Assembly: GCF_001458335.1 (NCBI RefSeq)
Contig: NZ_CYTO01000004.1
Coordinates: forward strand, 62,001 to 126,000
Direction of reading: 5' to 3'
Origin: Cognatishimia activa
Lineage (GTDB): Bacteria; Pseudomonadota; Alphaproteobacteria; Rhodobacterales; Rhodobacteraceae
DNA: 64,000 bases
A model generated the notes under the pieces. That model worked only from the letters and a program-made list of their open reading frames with translations, was not told where the DNA came from and searched no databases. Below are positions 8,908 to 17,547 of the stretch, piece after piece. The stretch's first letter is position 1. Every line of letters starts with the position of its first letter. The position numbers and the translations under genes are program-made.

Positions 8908-10053
8908 GTGCTCACAGAAACCGATCTCAAAGATCTCACGAAATTTCGCCGTTCTTTGCACCGAAACCCCGAAGTCTCCGGTCAAGAATCGCGAACTGCA
9001 TGGACCGTGAAAACTGCGCTTGATGAATTGTCACCGGCGACTGTGCTTACAGGTCTGGGCGGGCACGGCGTTGCGGCGGTGTTTGACAGTGGCCAGCCCG
9101 GAGAAACGGTGATGTTCCGGGCCGAACTCGATGCTTTGCCAATCGAGGAGATATCCAATGTTCCTTGGTCCTCAGAAGTCCCAGGAAAAGGACACCTCTG
9201 CGGTCACGATGGCCATATGACAATGTTGTTTGGGCTTGGCCGCTTGCTCTCGCGCAAGCCGCCCGCAAAAGGTCGCGTGGTCTTGCTATTTCAACCGGCC
9301 GAGGAAGATGGCAGCGGAGCGCGCGCTGTCACCGCTGATCCGAGATTTAAACAAATTGCCCCTGATTGGGCATTCGCGATCCATAACCTGCCGGGGCTTC
9401 CATTGGGTTTTGTCGGGACCCAAGCCGGGCTGATCAATTGTGCGTCCAAAGGGCTTTCGATCAATCTCGCAGGAAAAACGGCCCATGCGGCGGAGCCCTC
9501 CAAAGGGCGCTCACCGGCTATCGCGGTGGCGGAACTCATTCCTGTCCTAACGGCGCTGGGCAAAGATGGCCCTCTCAATGATGAATTCGGACTCCTCACC
9601 ATCACACACGCGTCTATCGGAGAGCCAACATTTGGCATCGCGCCGGGAGAGGCGACGATCTATGCGACGCTCCGAACGACCCGTGATGACGCGATGGAAG
9701 ATCTTGATCGAGATGTTCGGGCTGCGGTGATGAGCAGCGCCGAGAGACACGGCTTGTCAGTCAGTTTCCAAGAGCGCGACGTTTTTGCTGCGTCCATCAA
9801 CGATGTTGATGCGGTCAAAGTCGCTGGGGCGGCAATGGACAGCTTGGGTATTCCCCACGGGACGCGCGGTGTGCCAATGCGCGCGTCCGAGGACTTTGGA
9901 GTGTTCGGTTGGAATTCTAAAGCAGCGATGCTGTGTCTGGGTTCGGGAGAAAGCCATCCAGCGCTTCACAATCCCGATTACGATTTTCCAGATGAGTTGA
10001 TCCCGATAGGGGTATCGATTTTTGAGCGTATTGCTCGGGACCTTCTCGGCTAA
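8908..10053 (+). CDS. M20 family amidohydrolase/aminoacylase
   Basis: 381 residues from a GTG at 8908, chosen because GAGGAG lies 7 bases upstream; the open frame begins at 8875. It has the M20 (HipO/aminoacylase-1) pattern: LHRNPEVSGQE near the N-terminus, GHDGHMTMLFGLG metal-binding segment, PAEEDGSGARA with the catalytic Glu, and a central dimerisation domain. The family hydrolyses N-acyl amino acids or amide bonds of small peptides with two zinc ions in the cytosol. The exact substrate is unknown. A terminator follows directly. Confidence 0.88.
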   Translation: MLTETDLKDLTKFRRSLHRNPEVSGQESRTAWTVKTALDELSPATVLTGLGGHGVAAVFDSGQPGETVMFRAELDALPIEEISNVPWSSEVPGKGHLCGHDGHMTMLFGLGRLLSRKPPAKGRVVLLFQPAEEDGSGARAVTADPRFKQIAPDWAFAIHNLPGLPLGFVGTQAGLINCASKGLSINLAGKTAHAAEPSKGRSPAIAVAELIPVLTALGKDGPLNDEFGLLTITHASIGEPTFGIAPGEATIYATLRTTRDDAMEDLDRDVRAAVMSSAERHGLSVSFQERDVFAASINDVDAVKVAGAAMDSLGIPHGTRGVPMRASEDFGVFGWNSKAAMLCLGSGESHPALHNPDYDFPDELIPIGVSIFERIARDLLG

Positions 10054-10054
10054 C

Positions 10055-10083
10055 AAAAAAGCCCCACCAATTGGCGGGGCTTT
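10055..10083 (+). terminator. Rho-independent terminator
   Basis: GCCCCACC-AATT-GGCGGGGC with an A tract before and a T tract after lies between the M20 gene and the convergent asd gene, so it probably ends both transcripts. The stem has one A-C mismatch. Confidence 0.8.
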
Positions 10084-10105
10084 CCAGAAATCAATTGGCT
10101 AAAGC

Positions 10106-11128
10106 TTAGCCCTTTTTCAGAACCTCACGGCCCAACAGTTCCGCAATTTGAACCGCGTTCAACGCAGCACCCTTGCGCAGGTTGTCAGAAACGCACCACA
10201 GGTTGATGCCGTTATCGATGGTGCTGTCTTGGCGCACGCGGCTGATAAAGGTTGCGAAGTCGCCAACGCATTCTTTCGGGGTCACGTAGCCGCCGTCTTC
10301 GCGCTTGTCGATCACCATGATGCCTGGGCTTTCACGCAGGATGTCACGGGCTTCGTCTTCGTCCAAAAAGTCTTCGAACTCGATGTTGATGGATTCAGAG
10401 TGGCCTACAAAAACAGGCACACGCACACAAGTCGCGGTGACTTTGATCGCCGGATCAACGATCTTCTTGGTTTCCGCAACCATCTTCCACTCTTCTTTGG
10501 TGGAGCCGTCTTCCATGAAGACGTCGATATGCGGGATCACGTTGAACGCGATCTCTTTGGTGTAGACCTTGGCAGGTACGTCCACAGTCGGGTTGTAAAC
10601 CGCTTTGGTCTGTTCCCACAGCTCTTCCATCGCGTCTTTGCCGGAGCCAGAAACGGATTGATAAGTGGACACCACCACGCGTTTGATTTTTGCACGGTCA
10701 TGCAGCGGCTTCAGAGCCACAACCATCTGCGCAGTTGAGCAGTTTGGGTTGGCAATGATGTTCTTCTGAGAATAGCCGTGAACCGCCTCTGGGTTACACT
10801 CGGGCACGATCAGAGGGACCTCTGGATCGTAGCGATAGAGCGAGCTATTGTCGATCACGACACAGCCGGCCGCAGCCGCTTTTGGGGCGTATTCTTTCGT
10901 TGCAGTGGAACCCACCGCAAACAGGGCCATATCCCAACCGGTGAAGTCGAAGGTGTCCAGGTCTTCGGTCTTCAGGGTTTTATCGCCAAAAGAAACTTCG
11001 GTTCCCAAGGAACGACGGCTCGCCAGAACCGCAATCTCATCAATAGGGAACTGGCGTTCAGCCAGGATGTTTAGCATTTCGCGGCCCACATTACCTGTGG
11101 CGCCTACGACAACGACGCGATAGCCCAT
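10106..11128 (-). CDS. asd: Aspartate-semialdehyde dehydrogenase
   Basis: 340 residues. An NADP-binding GATGNVGREML is at residues 9-19, the catalytic Cys130 lies in NPNCSTAQM, and an STYQSVSGSGKDAMEEL segment follows. It reduces aspartyl phosphate to aspartate semialdehyde, the branch point to lysine/diaminopimelate, threonine and methionine. Length and motifs are full. It is monocistronic by appearance, with a 250-base gap upstream that holds the terminator of the mipZ gene. Confidence 0.95.
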   Translation of the reverse strand: MGYRVVVVGATGNVGREMLNILAERQFPIDEIAVLASRRSLGTEVSFGDKTLKTEDLDTFDFTGWDMALFAVGSTATKEYAPKAAAAGCVVIDNSSLYRYDPEVPLIVPECNPEAVHGYSQKNIIANPNCSTAQMVVALKPLHDRAKIKRVVVSTYQSVSGSGKDAMEELWEQTKAVYNPTVDVPAKVYTKEIAFNVIPHIDVFMEDGSTKEEWKMVAETKKIVDPAIKVTATCVRVPVFVGHSESINIEFEDFLDEDEARDILRESPGIMVIDKREDGGYVTPKECVGDFATFISRVRQDSTIDNGINLWCVSDNLRKGAALNAVQIAELLGREVLKKG

Positions 11129-11301
11129 TGTATTTCTCCATTTTTCGGACGGGTCCTATTAGCGCTGTTTCGTCTTGGGAAAAAGGCCAAGTGCGACGCT
11201 TTCTTGTGATTTGGTGCATTCAGAAAGGCGATTTGTGGCCTTTGAGAAGCGATTTGTGCACCCTAACGGATGGTTTTCCGCGATAACCGAAATATCCAAA
11301 G

Positions 11302-11336
11302 AAAAAAGGCCCGCGAGTGTTTCGCGGGCTTTTTTC
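11302..11336. terminator. Rho-independent terminator downstream of mipZ
   Basis: An A tract, the stem GCCCGCGA/TCGCGGGC and a T tract; it can be read in either direction. On the minus strand it lies 45 bases after the mipZ stop codon. The rest of 11129-11380 shows no supported gene; small open frames there run through the hairpin. Confidence 0.85.
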
Positions 11337-11380
11337 GTCAATTACGGAAAGCTGGTGATTCTTGGTGGCGTCTGCCGCCC

Positions 11381-12190
11381 CTAGAAGTCGACCTTTACAT
11401 CCGGAAGATCCAGCGCTTTGATCAGATCACGCAGCTCTTGGCGCGCCGCGACGTTGGAGATGTTGAGTTGCTTCACGCCAATGTCTTTCAGGTCCAAAAG
11501 TGTCAGGCCGCGCGGGAACAGTTCCCGGAAAATCACCCGCTCGTTAAAACCCGGCGCGGTCCGGAAGCCGATGCGTTTGGCCAACCGGTCCAGCGCTTTT
11601 CCCATCTTCTCTTTGTTGACCATGTTCTGCGCGCCCAAACGGTTGCGTACCACGATCCAATCAATGGGTTTCAGGCCGGCTTGCGCGCGCAATTGGCGCG
11701 CGTTCCAAACCATCTCAGAATAGACCGACGGGCCAAGGATTTTCTCTCCATTGTCATCCACGTGCGCCAACAGATCGAAGTCGACAAAGCTGTCGTTGAG
11801 TGGTGTGATCAATGTATCTGCTAGAGAATGGGCAACTTGGCTCAAACGTGTATGACTGCCGGGGCAGTCGATCAGGATAAAGTCCGTTTGCGGCTCCAAC
11901 TCAGCGACCGCTGCAGACAGGCGAAGGTCGTAGATATTCTCACCTTCCTGTACCGTGGCGGGATCGATATCCGGGAGCGGATGATAGAAAGGGCTCGGCA
12001 GTTCAAGGCCTGCTTTTTCGCAGAAGGATTTCCGTTTTTCGACGTAGCTACCAAAAGTGCGTTGCCGCAAGTCGAGGTCCAAGCCGCCGACGCGATATCC
12101 CATCCGGGCCAACGCAGTTGCCACATGCATGGATACCGTCGATTTTCCGGCGCCGCCTTTTTCGTTCCCCACGACAATAATATGTGCCAT
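11381..12190 (-). CDS. mipZ: MipZ-like division-plane positioning ATPase
   Basis: 269 residues from MAHIIVVGNEKGGAGKSTVS; an upstream in-frame ATG at 12247 is less likely. The deviant Walker A of ParA/MinD ATPases (GNEKGGAGKST) is at residues 8-18, and DLDLRQRTFGSYVEKR and LIDCPGSHTRLS are the further P-loop motifs. The alphaproteobacterial MipZ forms a gradient from the ParB-bound origin and inhibits FtsZ, so placing the division site. It is not next to parAB, which fits MipZ rather than a chromosomal ParA. Confidence 0.88.
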   Translation of the reverse strand: MAHIIVVGNEKGGAGKSTVSMHVATALARMGYRVGGLDLDLRQRTFGSYVEKRKSFCEKAGLELPSPFYHPLPDIDPATVQEGENIYDLRLSAAVAELEPQTDFILIDCPGSHTRLSQVAHSLADTLITPLNDSFVDFDLLAHVDDNGEKILGPSVYSEMVWNARQLRAQAGLKPIDWIVVRNRLGAQNMVNKEKMGKALDRLAKRIGFRTAPGFNERVIFRELFPRGLTLLDLKDIGVKQLNISNVAARQELRDLIKALDLPDVKVDF

Positions 12191-12314
12191 GTGCCCGTCC
12201 CCATTCGCTTTGTATCTATGGTCGCAGCACTGATCAGCGACCCGCATTGCGTATACTATATGTTGTGTCGCCCTTTAGGGGAAGCGCGATGGGTGTGGTT
12301 ATCCACAGGTTTTG

Positions 12315-12872
12315 TTAGCGCTGTGTCGTTTCGATCCAACTGCCATTCTCGATACCGTCAATGGTCCAGGCGCCGATGCGGTAGCGGATCAGGCGCAACG
12401 TCGGATGGCCTACCGCAGCTGTCATACGGCGCACCTGACGGTTGCGACCCTCGGTAATGGTCAGCTTGATCCAACTATCGGCGACGTTTTTGCGGTATCG
12501 GATGGGAGGCGTGCGTGGCCAAAGTATCAATGGCTCGTCCATCCGTTCGGCTTTGGCGGGACGGGTCATCCCGTCTTTGAGTTTCACCCCATTGCGAAGT
12601 TGTTCAAGTGCCTCGTCAGATGGAACGCCTTCCACCTGTGCCCAATAGCATTTGGACATCTTGTTCTTTGGATTGGCGATGCGGTTTTGCAATTTGCCGT
12701 CATCGGTGAGCAGCAACAACCCTTCGCTGTCGCGATCCAAACGCCCAGCCGCGTAGACCCCCGGCACGTCGATGAACTCTGACAACGTGCGGCGCGTGCT
12801 ACCTTCCGTGCCTTTGTCGGTGAATTGCGACAGCACATCGAACGGCTTGTTAAATAAGATGACCCGAGACAT
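12315..12872 (-). CDS. rluE: RluE-like 23S rRNA pseudouridine synthase
   Basis: 185 residues, the short form without an S4 domain. The catalytic Asp is in [19 protein letters not shown] (about residues 41-59), and the C-terminal [21 protein letters not shown] is typical of the RluB/RluE/RsuA branch. RluE forms pseudouridine 2457 in E. coli 23S rRNA; assignment to that exact site is by family. It is divergent from the cystathionine synthase-like gene. Confidence 0.85.
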   Translation of the reverse strand: MSRVILFNKPFDVLSQFTDKGTEGSTRRTLSEFIDVPGVYAAGRLDRDSEGLLLLTDDGKLQNRIANPKNKMSKCYWAQVEGVPSDEALEQLRNGVKLKDGMTRPAKAERMDEPLILWPRTPPIRYRKNVADSWIKLTITEGRNRQVRRMTAAVGHPTLRLIRYRIGAWTIDGIENGSWIETTQR

Positions 12873-12953
12873 GCGAGCGCTTTACACGCTCAACCGACGT
12901 TTGGCTATTGCGGCCACGGAAATTCCCATTCAACGTGGCGCAGGAAGGAGCGC

Positions 12954-14093
12954 ATGATGAAAAAAGATGTGAAGCCCGCCACATTGCTGGCCCATGCCGG
13001 TGGCGCGAATGACCCTCAAACCGGCGGGATTGTTCCGCCCATCATGCCTGCCACCACGTTTTCGCGTGGAGAGGATTATGCACTTCATAACCCCGACAAT
13101 ACCTATCAACGGCCCCATAGCGAGACGGTGCGCCTTGCAGAGAATGTGATCCGTGAACTGGAAGGTGCGGCAGACACGCTTCTTTTTCCCTCTGGGATGG
13201 CGGCGACAGCGGCGGCGTTTCGGTGGTTGCCAAATGGAGCGCATGTGGTCCTGCAAGACGGCATTTATTGGGGGAGCACCAAGTGGATCAAAGAGTTCTG
13301 TGCGCGTCGCGGAATGCGCTTGAGCTTGGTGGACCCAACCGATTTGCATGCGTTGGAAACGGTATGCGCAGATGGTGCAGATCTGGTGTTTGTGGAAACT
13401 CCCTCTAATCCGCTTCTGAAAGTCGTCGATATTGCGAGCGTGGCTCGGATTGCAACTGCGGCGGGCGCTGTTTCCGTGATCGATGGCACGGCGGCCTCTC
13501 CAGCCTTATCGCAGCCGCTGAAACTTGGTGCCGACATCGTCATGCATTCGGCGACCAAATCTCTCAACGGGCACTCAGATGTCTTAGGTGGCGTGTTGTC
13601 CTGCCGAGAAGAGACCGAAGTTTGGGACGTAATTCGCACCGACCGCGCCGATGCAGGGGCGATCATGGGGCCCTTTGAGGCGTGGCTTTTGTTGCGCGGG
13701 ATGCGAACGCTTGCGTTGCGGGCGGAGCGTATGAGCGACAACGCCTTGGCTTTGGCGACTTACTTAAAAGATCATCCGGCCGTTGAAGGCGTCCTTTATC
13801 CCGGTCTTGACGATCATCCGGGTCACGATCTGGCCGCAGCGCAGATGTCCGGCGGATATGGCAGTTTGCTTTCGGTGCTGATCAAGGGGGACATGGATCG
13901 CGCTCTAGAAGTGGCAGGGCGGTTGCAAGTCTTTATCCGCGCGACCTCTCTTGGAGGCGTGGAAAGCTTGGTAGAGCACCGCTACTCTCTTGAGCCCCAC
14001 ACCGGGCTGCCGAAGAATCTGCTGCGGATCTCTGCAGGGATCGAAGATGTGGGGGACTTGATCGAGGACTTTGCACAAGCCCTCGGCCAATAG
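12954..14093 (+). CDS. Cystathionine gamma-synthase family PLP enzyme
   Basis: 379 residues with an AAGGAG ribosome-binding site; either of two adjacent ATG codons could start it. The PLP-binding Lys lies in HSATKSLNGHSDVLGG, and the FPSGMAATAAAF and SLGGVESLVEHR segments fit the Cys/Met metabolism PLP family (MetB/MetC/MetZ/MegL). It may act in transsulfuration or as a lyase; family membership is sure but the reaction is not. It is convergent with the GDSL lipoprotein gene. Confidence 0.88.
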   Translation: MMKKDVKPATLLAHAGGANDPQTGGIVPPIMPATTFSRGEDYALHNPDNTYQRPHSETVRLAENVIRELEGAADTLLFPSGMAATAAAFRWLPNGAHVVLQDGIYWGSTKWIKEFCARRGMRLSLVDPTDLHALETVCADGADLVFVETPSNPLLKVVDIASVARIATAAGAVSVIDGTAASPALSQPLKLGADIVMHSATKSLNGHSDVLGGVLSCREETEVWDVIRTDRADAGAIMGPFEAWLLLRGMRTLALRAERMSDNALALATYLKDHPAVEGVLYPGLDDHPGHDLAAAQMSGGYGSLLSVLIKGDMDRALEVAGRLQVFIRATSLGGVESLVEHRYSLEPHTGLPKNLLRISAGIEDVGDLIEDFAQALGQ

Positions 14094-14105
14094 GCTTCCC
14101 AAAAA

Positions 14106-14810
14106 TTAGCGGATTGGATCCACTTTGCGGATGTAATTTGTCACCCTCTTTCCAATCTCGGCACTGCCTTTTAGCGAAGGGTGGATCATATCCAAGCCAT
14201 GGAAAGAGCGGTCACCGTGCGGCACAAGATCGGCAATCGAAACAAAATGCACCCCATAGGTCGATTTTGCCATCTGTGACAGGCGTTTTTCTAGCTCGTC
14301 GCCTTCGTCCTTGCAGCTCTCGATAGGGGAGCCAACGCCAGGGCTGCGCAAATAGCCAACCCAAAGCACTTGCGCGCCGGTGCCGCGCAGGCGGGACACG
14401 AGGCTTGGGATTTTACCAACCTTGCCGTCGTCAGAGATCAGCTTTTCCATCTTGTTATCACAGCCGTGACAACCACAGCCAAGCCACAGATCATTGCCGC
14501 CGCCATTGACGACAACCCAATCCCACGCGCCTCCGCGGAACTGCTTAGCAATGTTAAGCCCCATTGCGCCGGTAATTGGCAGTGCATAGGACATGCTGGC
14601 ACCAAGCATGGAATGGTCTTGAATGGGTTCGTTCAAGGAACGCGCCACATAGTTGGACACGGCGCGACCGGATACCTTATGGGCGGCCATCATGGAATCG
14701 CCCATGGCCAGAATGCGCGGCCCTTGCGTAACCTCGGGGGAGCCTGCGGGGGCAACGCAGCTCATCAATATTGCGCCCGATAACAGGGGCACTAGGAACT
14801 TCTTACTCAT
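14106..14810 (-). CDS. SGNH/GDSL hydrolase, putative lipoprotein
   Basis: 234 residues. The N-terminus has a basic start, a hydrophobic stretch and LMSC at about residues 15-18, a plausible though not canonical lipobox. The catalytic Ser is in ILAMGDSMMAAH (block I), Asn in VVNGGGNDLW (block III), and Asp/His in LDMIHPSLKG (block V). It is likely an envelope-located esterase or acyl hydrolase. Four Cys in LGCGCHGCDNK in mid-protein are unusual and could form disulfides. The substrate is unknown. Confidence 0.8.
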   Translation of the reverse strand: MSKKFLVPLLSGAILMSCVAPAGSPEVTQGPRILAMGDSMMAAHKVSGRAVSNYVARSLNEPIQDHSMLGASMSYALPITGAMGLNIAKQFRGGAWDWVVVNGGGNDLWLGCGCHGCDNKMEKLISDDGKVGKIPSLVSRLRGTGAQVLWVGYLRSPGVGSPIESCKDEGDELEKRLSQMAKSTYGVHFVSIADLVPHGDRSFHGLDMIHPSLKGSAEIGKRVTNYIRKVDPIR

Positions 14811-14828
14811 AATTGTCTCAGCTTTTAG

Positions 14829-15344
14829 TCAGCCTGGGTAGTGAATTGTGTTGTGGATATGCACTGGAAATACGCCGAGATTGCGGTAGGCGTGGGGCTG
14901 GTCCGCGTCAAATCTAAGGGAATTTCCTTGCGAAACCGGATGCCAAGACCCGTCAAAATACATCTCAAAATCACCATCTACTGCGAAGACATCTTCGACA
15001 ACACCTGTCCGGTGCGCCGCAGATTCATGGGTGAGACCGGGCGCAAGGCCGACGACAAACGTCTCTGATCGCAGCTTTGGATCATAGGGAAACAAGGTCT
15101 TAACAGAAATGCTGTCAGCGAAATGGACGCCCTGTTGCGGAGGCTCAGTGATAAGGGCGGACAGAGGCAGTTTTAAACCTTTGGAGAGTTTCCACAGTGT
15201 CGCGATGGTGGGGCTACTCTCACCGCGCTCAATCTGACCGAGCATGGCTTTGCTGACGCCTGTTAATTCCTGAACGGCGGATAGGCTAAGACCCGCAGCG
15301 GATCGCAGAGCTTTCAGATTAATTTGGATATCTCGGTCCATCAT
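14829..15344 (-). CDS. XRE-family regulator with cupin domain
   Basis: 171 residues. An N-terminal helix-turn-helix (about residues 8-62, with LSLSAVQELTGVSKAMLGQIE) precedes a C-terminal cupin (about 95-170, with HIHNTIHYPG at the end). This is the layout of SutR/PuuR-like sensors that bind a small metabolite. It is divergent from the benE transporter gene, and a 16-bp perfect palindrome lies in the 74-base gap, 17 bases before its start. It likely controls itself and the transporter. Confidence 0.88.
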   Translation of the reverse strand: MMDRDIQINLKALRSAAGLSLSAVQELTGVSKAMLGQIERGESSPTIATLWKLSKGLKLPLSALITEPPQQGVHFADSISVKTLFPYDPKLRSETFVVGLAPGLTHESAAHRTGVVEDVFAVDGDFEMYFDGSWHPVSQGNSLRFDADQPHAYRNLGVFPVHIHNTIHYPG

Positions 15345-15360
15345 TGCCGCCTTCTGTTTT

Positions 15361-15376
15361 GTGCGTTATAACGCAC
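15361..15376. promoter_or_regulatory. 16-bp palindrome, candidate XRE-cupin operator
   Basis: GTGCGTTATAACGCAC is a perfect inverted repeat centred between the divergent regulator and BenE-type transporter genes. Symmetry and position suggest the operator of the XRE-cupin protein; no binding is shown. Confidence 0.65.
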
Positions 15377-15418
15377 GACGGTGATTTCCGCCACTGAATT
15401 ACGTAAAGGGATCGACCC

Positions 15419-16579
15419 GTGTTTGGTTTGAAACTCTCGCATATAACCTCCGGGATGCTGCCGGTTTTGGTTGGTTACACCGGTAGTATCGCTGTGATCT
15501 TCGCGGCAATTGAGGCCTTGGACGCGACGCAAGCGCAGGCCAATAGTTGGCTTTGGGCGCTGGGCGTGGGTATGGGGCTCAGCGGTCTAGTCCTTGCGCT
15601 GATCTACCGGATGCCAATTCTCACCGCCTGGTCCACCCCCGGCGCTGCGCTGATTGCTGTTTCGGGCGAAGGTATTCCGATGGAGCAAGCCATCGGGGCG
15701 TTTGTGTTCTGCGGCCTGCTCTTTTTGATCACGGGCGTGACGGGCATCTTTGCAAAGCTCACCCGGTTAATCCCACCCGCTCTTGCAAGCGCGATGTTGG
15801 CGGGCATTTTGTTTCGCTTTGGACTGGGCGCTTTCGAGGCGCTGGAACAAGCGCCGGTCCTGGTTCTTCTGATGTTGGCAACATGGCTCGCCGGCCGTTT
15901 ATGGTTTCCTCAATTGGCGATTGCGGCAGTTCTCTTGGTCGGAGCAGGGTTTTGCGCCCTAACCGGCTTCTACAATGAAGACACGCAATTTGCCTTTGAG
16001 ATCGCGATGCCAGTTTGGGTGACGCCTGAGTTTGATCCGGCGGTTTTGATCAGCCTCGGTTTGCCGCTTTATATCGTCACGATGTCTTCGCAAAACATGC
16101 CTGGCGTGGTTGTTCTGAAATCGGCAGGCTACGAGCCGCCGGTCTCTGCCACAATGAATGTGACCGGTCTGACATCGATGATCCTAGCGCCCTTTGGAGG
16201 TTTCGCTTTTAACTTCGCCGCCATCACTGCTGCGCTCACGTCGGGTCCAGAAACGGATATCGATCCATCGCAACGCTATAAAGCCGTCGTTGTGAGCGGT
16301 CTATTCAACACGTTGGCAGGGTTCTTCGGCGCGGTGATCATCAGCTTGTTTCTCATGGCGCCCGAGGCATTGGTTTTGGCGATAGCCGGGATCGCATTGC
16401 TGGGCACTATCACGGCGAGCCTCACTGCGGCGATGGGTGACGCGCAGGATCGAGATGCAGCTTTGGTGACCTTTATGTTTGTCGTAAGCGGTGTCAGCTT
16501 CTTTAACATCGGAGCCCCGGTTTGGGGGCTGTTGATGGGGTTGGCCGTGAAGTTCGTCTTGGATCGGCGACTGAGATAG
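15419..16579 (+). CDS. BenE family benzoate/H+ symporter-like transporter
   Basis: 386 residues with about 11-12 membrane segments, starting at a GTG codon with an AAAGGGA ribosome-binding site 8 bases upstream. The sequence (PVLVGYTGSIAVIFAAIEAL, later MSSQNMPGVVVLKSAGYEPP) matches the BenE family of the xanthine/uracil permease-like fold. The family is named for benzoate uptake, but many members are next to unrelated metabolic genes, so the substrate is open. The divergent XRE-cupin gene probably regulates it. Confidence 0.85.
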   Translation: MFGLKLSHITSGMLPVLVGYTGSIAVIFAAIEALDATQAQANSWLWALGVGMGLSGLVLALIYRMPILTAWSTPGAALIAVSGEGIPMEQAIGAFVFCGLLFLITGVTGIFAKLTRLIPPALASAMLAGILFRFGLGAFEALEQAPVLVLLMLATWLAGRLWFPQLAIAAVLLVGAGFCALTGFYNEDTQFAFEIAMPVWVTPEFDPAVLISLGLPLYIVTMSSQNMPGVVVLKSAGYEPPVSATMNVTGLTSMILAPFGGFAFNFAAITAALTSGPETDIDPSQRYKAVVVSGLFNTLAGFFGAVIISLFLMAPEALVLAIAGIALLGTITASLTAAMGDAQDRDAALVTFMFVVSGVSFFNIGAPVWGLLMGLAVKFVLDRRLR

Positions 16580-17088
16580 TAATTAAAAGTTGGAGCAATC
16601 TGCAAGATGCCTGTTAAGGCCACGCTGCAAGGTAGCAGACGGCAGCTTGGAGCCCAACTTAACCGAGCGAGCAGTTGCAGCAATTTGCAGCCGCAGCGAA
16701 ATCGCGCGAGTATGGTCGGCCCATAGGCGACATTCAACAGGGTGGTCGAATGCCACGACCGCAACCCGCATTGCGAACACTCGTTTCGACTGTTTATTTT
16801 TGGCAACCAAAATCAGCATCGCAGATGGAGTTGCACTTCTTGGTCGATCATCATCAATCTGATTTGGGATGAGCAGATAGAAGGGATCATCTTTTGCCTT
16901 GTCAGAGATTCTCTGAGCCTGACTGTGTGTTTACTCTACCAGCAAAACCGATAGAGATAGCAACCGACCTTCGCCGCGCTTGCCTGCTCAATTGGCCAGT
17001 GGAACATCGATGTTAGAATTCTGCTCGCCACTCCAATGCCTCACATCGCCACAATCAAACCATTCAAAACAGAAAGCACGCTTTCCGG
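16580..17088. other. Intergenic region without supported gene
   Basis: About 510 bases between the convergent BenE and UspA genes. Short open frames occur in several frames, including a 41-codon one on the minus strand ending near 16986, but none has a convincing start, ribosome-binding site or recognisable family. No terminator-like hairpin with a T tract was seen. It could hold remnants of mobile DNA, but I see no transposase or terminal repeat. Confidence 0.4.
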
Positions 17089-17499
17089 TCACCTTACCAC
17101 AAGCACCGAACATGGCGCCCGTCTTGCCAATCGCGATGCGGTTGAGCCAAGCGCATAGCCCTCGCTTCCGGGGCGGCTTGCGCCTGTGACGATCAGGTCC
17201 GCGCCGATTTCATCGGCGTAGGTTGCAATTACCACGCCGGGCTTGCCAGCTAGCGTGACGCGCTCGACGTCTTCTTGGCCGGTCAAGGCCACGTCGAAGG
17301 CTCTCCTGATCTCTTGCAACATCTTTGTACGATCTGGCTTCACCATGGCGTATTCGGCGACATAGGTTGGAATGCCTTCGAACACCGAAACCGCGATGAT
17401 GCGGCCTTCCGGCCCTCGCAACTGCCGAGCCACCTCCAGTTTTCGCGCAATCGTTTCAGTATGATCCAGAGCGACCGGGACGAGGATGGTGTTAAACAT
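17089..17499 (-). CDS. Universal stress protein (UspA family)
   Basis: 136 residues starting MFNTILVPVALDHTETIARK, a single Usp domain. The ATP-binding signature G-x2-G-x9-G(S/T) is visible as GASRPGSEGYALGSTASRL near the C-terminus. It is the last gene of the left transcription unit of the catabolic locus, separated from the thiamine-diphosphate enzyme gene by a GC hairpin at 17518-17539. Usp genes often accompany TRAP transporters and sulfonate or sugar-acid operons; its role here is unknown. Confidence 0.88.
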   Translation of the reverse strand: MFNTILVPVALDHTETIARKLEVARQLRGPEGRIIAVSVFEGIPTYVAEYAMVKPDRTKMLQEIRRAFDVALTGQEDVERVTLAGKPGVVIATYADEIGADLIVTGASRPGSEGYALGSTASRLARRAPCSVLVVR

Positions 17500-17517
17500 G
17501 ATGATCTCCCGATGAAA

Positions 17518-17539
17518 GGCCGGGGCGCGTAGCCCCGGC
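17518..17539 (-). other. GC-rich hairpin between TPP-enzyme and uspA genes
   Basis: An inverted repeat around GCCGGGGC-GCGTA-GCCCCGGC lies in the 48-base gap. On the minus strand it is followed by only three T residues, so it may be a weak terminator or an mRNA processing/stability element that sets uspA expression apart from the upstream genes. Confidence 0.5.
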
Positions 17540-17547
17540 TGTTGGTG

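Noticed and set aside
11159-11341. A 60-codon minus-strand frame near the asd gene
   Set aside because: Its 5' part is made from the A/T and stem of a terminator; no ribosome-binding site or family.
16985-17111. A 41-codon frame starting inside the end of uspA
   Set aside because: It starts within the uspA coding end, has no ribosome-binding site of note and no recognised family.
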